Shown one piece after another: positions 17,747 to 20,986 of a stretch of 20,986 bases of DNA. This DNA comes from Bryobacteraceae bacterium (GTDB lineage Bacteria; Acidobacteriota; Terriglobia; Bryobacterales; Bryobacteraceae). Positions within the stretch are counted from its first letter, which is position 1. Each line of letters begins with the position of its first letter. The position numbers and the translations under genes are program-made. Under the pieces are notes generated by a model. The model saw only the letters and a program-made list of their open reading frames with translations, made no database searches and was not told where the DNA came from. The stretch lies in the NCBI GenBank assembly GCA_029975915.1, contig JARKOC010000329.1, positions 1-20,986 on the forward strand. Direction: 5' to 3'.

Positions 17747-17770
17747 TCCCCCCGGGCAGACACCAGAACT

Positions 17771-18097
17771 ATGCTCAAGAGCATCCGGATCGAGAATCCG
17801 GTTTCCGACTGCCGGTTCACCACAAAGAACCGCGCCAGACGCTTCGTCGCGCAGGGACGGGCGGAGTGGGTCGAGCCTGGCGTCTCCATCCGATTCATCG
17901 CGTCGGATCACCGGCATTGCGCCGCGCAGGCGTCGGTGGATACCACGCGTTACGGCTACGAGCGCGCCGCCCACGCCGGCCTGGCGCAGCTTTCGGAGCT
18001 GGCCAATCTGCCGATGGTCACGCCCGGCGTGCTCTTGGGCTTGGGCAAGAGGAAGGGCGCCAGCCGGCACACGTTCCTCGCAAACCGGGGGCTGTAG
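17771..18097 (+). CDS. Hypothetical 108-aa protein of the phage-like cassette
   Basis: Not recognised. The sequence starts MLKSIRIENPVSDCRFTTKN and continues with a basic, aromatic stretch RARRFVAQGRAEWV and a histidine-containing SDHRHCAA; the C-terminus is basic (LLGLGKRKGASRHTF). The composition and basic charge suggest a nucleic-acid-associated or structural small protein, but that is a guess. ATG 17771 lacks a Shine-Dalgarno. The frame is open back to a TTG at 17729, but that start would put the fourth hairpin inside the gene. It is followed six bases later by the next ORF, so the small genes are packed as an operon. Confidence 0.6.
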   Translation: MLKSIRIENPVSDCRFTTKNRARRFVAQGRAEWVEPGVSIRFIASDHRHCAAQASVDTTRYGYERAAHAGLAQLSELANLPMVTPGVLLGLGKRKGASRHTFLANRGL

Positions 18098-18103
18098 GAG
18101 CAG

Positions 18104-18307
18104 ATGCCGATCAAGCCTCCTACCAGCCACGGATTCCCGGCTAGGATACGCATCCCGCGACAGCGGTCCGTGGTGCACGTCCTGGTGAAGAACGGAATGC
18201 CCTGCGATGAGTTGGTCGAGGTGATCATTCCGGCGAAGACCATCGGCATGCGCGACGCGCGGAGGCGGCCGTCGTACTGCGAGAACCCCGGCAGGATCGG
18301 TCGGTGA
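18104..18307 (+). CDS. Hypothetical 67-aa basic protein
   Basis: Not recognised. It is rich in Arg/Pro, with a short hydrophobic beta-like core SVVHVLVKNGMPCDELVEVI and ends ARRRPSYCENPGRIGR. AGGAG (18096-18100) overlaps the stop of the previous ORF but is only three bases from the ATG, so spacing is tight. It ends at 18307, three bases before the next ATG. The compact layout is the main support for the gene; the antisense frames are also open, so confidence is moderate. Confidence 0.5.
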   Translation: MPIKPPTSHGFPARIRIPRQRSVVHVLVKNGMPCDELVEVIIPAKTIGMRDARRRPSYCENPGRIGR

Positions 18308-18310
18308 TGC

Positions 18311-18553
18311 ATGTGCCCCGAGTGTTTGAGTGACGATATCGAGGTCGGCGATTTCGATTTCGGCATCTGCCCGCAGACCGGCTACCACGATGCCGGCGTG
18401 CGATTTCGATGCCGGGCTTGCAGTGCGACGGGCGATGCGGCCGACCTGGTTCGGGATGCAATGCAATCCTGGGTCCTTCCTGGGCGGCTCGGCGGCGGGT
18501 GGAATGGTTGCACGATTTCGCCACCGTCACGCGCGATGAAAGGTTGTCGGTAG
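18311..18553 (+). CDS. Small zinc-ribbon protein
   Basis: An 80-residue protein with CPEC (Cys2, Cys5) and CRAC (Cys34, Cys37), the two knuckles of a zinc ribbon, and Cys20/His26 between them. The acidic stretch SDDIEVGDFDFGICPQTGYH lies between the knuckles. The C-terminal 25 residues look less conserved and may be poorly defined. Small zinc ribbons of this sort are common in phages and mobile elements and often bind DNA or RNA. There is no strong Shine-Dalgarno; coupling to the upstream ORF is likely given the three-base gap. Confidence 0.6.
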   Translation: MCPECLSDDIEVGDFDFGICPQTGYHDAGVRFRCRACSATGDAADLVRDAMQSWVLPGRLGGGWNGCTISPPSRAMKGCR

Positions 18554-18562
18554 TCGGTTGTC
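18542..18562 (+). repeat. Three tandem 7-base repeats
   Basis: GGTTGTC, GGTAGTC and GGTTGTC follow one another without gap, overlapping the stop of the zinc-ribbon ORF (TAG at 18551-18553). They lie 30 bases upstream of the next ATG and could be a protein-binding site or slippage-derived. With only three units, chance cannot be excluded. Confidence 0.4.
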
Positions 18563-18591
18563 ACTCCCTTCATTGAGGCCTCCACAGAACC

Positions 18592-18951
18592 ATGGCTGAT
18601 TCTCCTTCCCTCCAACCGCGATCGCTTGGGAAGACCGCCGTCCCCACACCAGGAACACCCGTCCGGGTGACCTCCGACACTTCGATCCGGGCCCACCGGA
18701 TCCGGTTCGCCGTCGCCATCGGCGAGACGGGGCGGTTGTTCCTCGGCGTAGCGGGCATGAACAAGGCGACCGGCGCCGGCGTTGTGAAGGAGTTCTGGCC
18801 GACCGGCGCGGGCGGCGGAGTCGCTGACGAACTGGTGCTCGAATCGGCTGCCGGCGAGTTGCGGCCGTCGGACTACTACGTGGATGCCAATACCGCCGGC
18901 GAGGGGTTGATCGTTGCCTACTGGGTCTGGGTCCCGAGCTTCAATAGCTGA
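18592..18951 (+). CDS. Hypothetical 119-aa protein, phage-like
   Basis: Not recognised by family. Sequence begins MADSPSLQPRSLGKTAVPTP; a Thr/Arg-rich region with VRVTSDTSIRAHRIRFAVAI follows, then Gly-rich segments (FWPTGAGGGVADELVLES) and a hydrophobic end IVAYWVWVPSFNS. Beta-rich, Gly-rich composition fits a small structural or head-associated phage protein, but this is inference. ATG 18592 has only a weakly placed GAGG. The 16-base gap to the methyltransferase start suggests co-transcription. Confidence 0.6.
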   Translation: MADSPSLQPRSLGKTAVPTPGTPVRVTSDTSIRAHRIRFAVAIGETGRLFLGVAGMNKATGAGVVKEFWPTGAGGGVADELVLESAAGELRPSDYYVDANTAGEGLIVAYWVWVPSFNS

Positions 18952-18967
18952 TCGGGTGACGCCGGCG

Positions 18968-20467
18968 ATGGCACGGCGCATCGAGCTTTGGCCGTTGGAT
19001 CGCCTGGTGCCCTATGCGCGGAACGCCAGGACGCACTCGACCGATCAGGTAGCGCAGATCGCGGCGTCGATCGCGGAGTTCGGGTTTGTGAACCCAATCC
19101 TCGTCGATTCCCGCGACGGCATCGTTGCCGGGCACGGGCGCTTGCTGGCGGCGCGCAAGCTCGGCCTGGCCGAAGTGCCAGTGATCGTGCTCGATCACCT
19201 CAGCGAGACGCAACGGCGAGCTTACGTCCTGGCCGACAACCGTCTGGCGCTGAACGCCGGATGGGACGACGAGACGCTGGCGGCAGAGCTCGCGGAGCTC
19301 GAGGGCGATGGCTTCGACCTGGGGCTGATCGGTTTCAACGAGCAGGAACTTGCTGCCCTGATGGCGGAGACGGACGAGGGCCCCGTGGAGCCCACTGAAG
19401 AGGAAGTGCCTCTTCCGCCCGCCAAGGCGGTAACGCAGCCAGGGGATCTGTGGCTCATCGGACCGCACCGGATACTGTGCGGAGATTGCCGGGACCAGGC
19501 GGCGGTCGCGAAGTTGTTCGGCGGCGGGCAGGCGAACGTGGTGATCACCTCGCCGCCCTACGCCACGCAGCGGGAGTACGATCCGTCGAGCGGCTTCCGC
19601 CCGGTGGCGCCCGACGACTACGTGGAGTGGTATCGGGACGTGGCGGCGTCGATTGCCTCCATGCTCGCCGGCGATGGCTCGTATTTCCTGAACATCAAGG
19701 AACACGCCGAGGACGGGCAGCGGCACCTGTACGTGAAGGATCTGTTCATCGCGCATGTGCGGCAGTGGGGCTGGCGGTTCGTGGATGAGTTCTGCTGGCG
19801 CAAGACGGACAACGGAGTGCCTGGAGGCTGGAACAACCGCTTCAAGAACGCCTGGGAACCGATCGCCCATTTCAGCCGCGGCGAGACCATCAAGTTCCAT
19901 CCGTTTGCAGTGGGTCACCGGTCCGAGGATTGCTTCGACTACTCGCCCAACAACCCGAAGTCGACCTCGGGCAGCGGGCTTCTTGGCACGGGCGCACGTG
20001 GCGAGGCGGCGGGCAAGCCGGGCAACCGGGATGAAGACGGGCGGTTCGACGGCATCGCCCGCCCCTCGAACGTGATCGAAGCAAAATCAGAATCTGGCCA
20101 AGGCGCGCACTCGGCCCCATTCCCGCGCGCCCTACCGGAGTTCTTCATCAAGGCCTTCTCTGACAAAGGCGACCTCATCTTCGATCCGTTTCTCGGCAGC
20201 GGCACAACCATCGCCGCCGCGCATGGACTGGGCCGCACCGGCTACGGCCTCGAGATCAGCCCGGCCTACTGCGACGTGGTCCTGCGACGCATCGGCGAAC
20301 TCACGGGCGAGGCGCCCGTCCTCGCCGGGACCAAACAGCGGATCGCGGCAGTTGCCGCCGAGCGCGGTGTCCCGCAAGAGCAGGTCGACAATCCAAGGCT
20401 TCGTGATTCACGCCGGATTCAGCATCACGGTCCGGCGCCCTTCTACGGAAGCCGCAAGGCTTCCTGA
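18968..20467 (+). CDS. ParB-domain / DNA methyltransferase fusion
   Basis: A 499-residue two-domain protein typical of phages and islands. Residues 5-115 form a ParB/Srx-like domain: IELWPLDRLVPYARNARTHS, then GFVNPILVDS and GIVAGHGRLLAARKLG. An acidic Pro/Glu linker (136-155) joins it to a DNA methyltransferase. That domain has motif IV TSPPY (194-198) and motif I DPFLGSGTT (406-414), in the order IV before I (beta-type), with GYGLEISPAYCDVVL after it. SPPY is most often seen in N4-cytosine enzymes, but N6-adenine modification is also possible. No partner endonuclease is visible, so it is an orphan modification enzyme. ATG 18968 fits the start of the ParB domain; the frame is open to 18914 but that part overlaps the previous ORF. 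Confidence 0.92.
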   Translation: MARRIELWPLDRLVPYARNARTHSTDQVAQIAASIAEFGFVNPILVDSRDGIVAGHGRLLAARKLGLAEVPVIVLDHLSETQRRAYVLADNRLALNAGWDDETLAAELAELEGDGFDLGLIGFNEQELAALMAETDEGPVEPTEEEVPLPPAKAVTQPGDLWLIGPHRILCGDCRDQAAVAKLFGGGQANVVITSPPYATQREYDPSSGFRPVAPDDYVEWYRDVAASIASMLAGDGSYFLNIKEHAEDGQRHLYVKDLFIAHVRQWGWRFVDEFCWRKTDNGVPGGWNNRFKNAWEPIAHFSRGETIKFHPFAVGHRSEDCFDYSPNNPKSTSGSGLLGTGARGEAAGKPGNRDEDGRFDGIARPSNVIEAKSESGQGAHSAPFPRALPEFFIKAFSDKGDLIFDPFLGSGTTIAAAHGLGRTGYGLEISPAYCDVVLRRIGELTGEAPVLAGTKQRIAAVAAERGVPQEQVDNPRLRDSRRIQHHGPAPFYGSRKAS

Positions 20468-20497
20468 CCAACTGCAGTTCATTCCATTCGATCGAAC

Positions 20498-20503
20498 AAG
20501 GAG
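20498..20503 (+). promoter_or_regulatory. Strong ribosome binding site of the last gene
   Basis: AAGGAG at 20498-20503 lies nine bases before ATG 20513, the best ribosome site in the phage-like cassette. It fixes the start of a gene that has no stop inside the window. Confidence 0.75.
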
Positions 20504-20512
20504 AAAACCAGC

Positions 20513-20986
20513 ATGCCCGAAGTAGCCACGCCCAACCAGGCCGAACGCGAGTTCGAGACCGGGACGGACGAGTCCTTCAAAAACGCCAACGCCACCGGCA
20601 GCGCCACGCACAACGAGAATCAGCGCGTGACGTATGCCAACATCAAGCGCACCTACGACGTCTACCAGGACCTGGACATCCAGGCCGCCCGGCAGTCTCT
20701 GATCGAGCAGACGCGGCTGAACCAGATCGCCTCACAGGCGCTGCAGAACGCCGTCGAGACCGCCAACATCGTCGGCAAGCGCAACCTCGAACTCAACAAC
20801 CTGGCGCACGACTCCTTCTGGAATCCCGTCGCCAGCGGCGCCGGGATGAACCTGACCGCGGGCGCCGTTCCCGCCAACCGCGCGACCGACGTGAGCGCCG
20901 CTGGCGTCGGCGTCGATGCGCAGGCCGTGGCCGCCGCTGTCGCCAAGCAGGTGGACGCGACGGTGACGCCGGTGCTCGCCACCCTG
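20513..20986 (+). CDS. Hypothetical helical, Ala/Asn-rich protein, C-terminus cut by window edge
   Basis: Frame open for 158 codons to the edge. Start MPEVATPNQAEREFETGTDE. Residues about 40-100 look strongly helical, with heptad-like Leu/Ala/Ile and many Asn/Gln (RTYDVYQDLDIQAARQSLIE, then QTRLNQIASQALQNAVETAN). A segment HDSFWNPVASGAGMNLTAGA and an Ala/Val-rich stretch of GVDAQAVAAAVAKQVDA type follow. No family recognised. Strong ribosome site and position after the methyltransferase suggest a well-expressed protein, perhaps a virion component, but the C-terminus is needed. Antisense frames here are shadows. Confidence 0.75.
   Translation, partial: MPEVATPNQAEREFETGTDESFKNANATGSATHNENQRVTYANIKRTYDVYQDLDIQAARQSLIEQTRLNQIASQALQNAVETANIVGKRNLELNNLAHDSFWNPVASGAGMNLTAGAVPANRATDVSAAGVGVDAQAVAAAVAKQVDATVTPVLATL

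Larger units (their letters stand above)
17256..17770. other. Gene-free 515-base region after the tRNA gene
   Basis: No supported gene. It begins directly at the tRNA CCA end. Early on, the word CTGGGTCC occurs in GAACTGGGTCCAAACTGGGTCC (near 17300-17320) and resembles the tRNA 3' end only in a few bases. An imperfect direct repeat, an inverted repeat AACACGG (17589-17595) / CCGTGTT (17631-17637) and a row of hairpins (17651-17746) follow. A short frame ending near 17346 might be the relic of an integrase C-terminus, but this is too weak to call. Confidence 0.5.

Noticed and set aside
17636..18466. 276-codon minus-strand frame across the small phage-like ORFs
   Set aside because: Arg/His/Ala-rich shadow sequence that would run through the hairpin row; the plus-strand ORFs have tight operon spacing and a CxxC pair, so they are preferred.
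18941..19918. 325-codon minus-strand frame
   Set aside because: Antisense to the ParB-methyltransferase gene, which has clear motifs.
17256..20986. CRISPR array or diversity-generating retroelement
   Set aside because: The repeats are only two diverged copies, there is no reverse transcriptase and no cas gene.

Overview
This is a high-GC bacterial chromosome segment that is mostly ordinary housekeeping DNA. It has a phage-like or island-like stretch at the right end, beginning just after a tRNA gene. The best guess for the host is an acidobacterium of the Solibacter/Bryobacter kind. This inference rests mainly on two adjacent secreted VWA-domain proteins that resemble the 'VWFA-related Acidobacterial domain' family. 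The high GC content and an actinobacterial-type ferrochelatase fit but do not prove it. No 16S rRNA gene is present to settle the point.

Layout. Positions 1-3216 (minus strand) hold the classical str operon in the order rpsL-rpsG-fusA-tuf, with tuf cut by the window edge. A 578-base leader and promoter region separates it from prfB-tsaC (4836-5979 and 3795-4829, minus). prfB carries the CUU UGA C programmed frameshift. A divergent gene at 6103 encodes a small Gly-rich protein of unknown function. It is followed by a convergent secreted M28 peptidase (6755-8119), which is divergent from a ferrochelatase gene (8171-9199). Two VWA-domain genes and a 66-codon Trp/Arg-rich ORF form a minus-strand operon (11644 to 9500). 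Then kdsB-pyrG (11704-14119, plus, overlapping) and a type IV pilin-like gene (14197-14682) follow. A minus-strand operon at 17146-15111 encodes an HD-domain protein, a Tat-exported sugar-isomerase-like TIM barrel and a TrmO-like tRNA methyltransferase.

A tRNA-Ala(GGC) gene lies at 17180-17255. After it the character changes. There are about 515 bases without a gene, holding an imperfect direct repeat and a row of four perfect hairpins. A run of small, tightly packed plus-strand ORFs of unknown function follows (17771-18951), one of them with a zinc-ribbon motif. Next come a 499-aa ParB-domain/DNA-methyltransferase fusion (18968-20467) and a truncated helical, Ala/Asn-rich protein (20513 to the edge). 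I read this as the left end of a prophage or integrated element that used the tRNA gene as its target. No integrase and no second attachment site are visible in the window, so the boundary is inferred.

The parts that look least described are the hairpin row with its small-ORF and ParB-methyltransferase cassette, and the VWA pair coupled to the Trp-rich small protein. Nothing in the window proves a new system.
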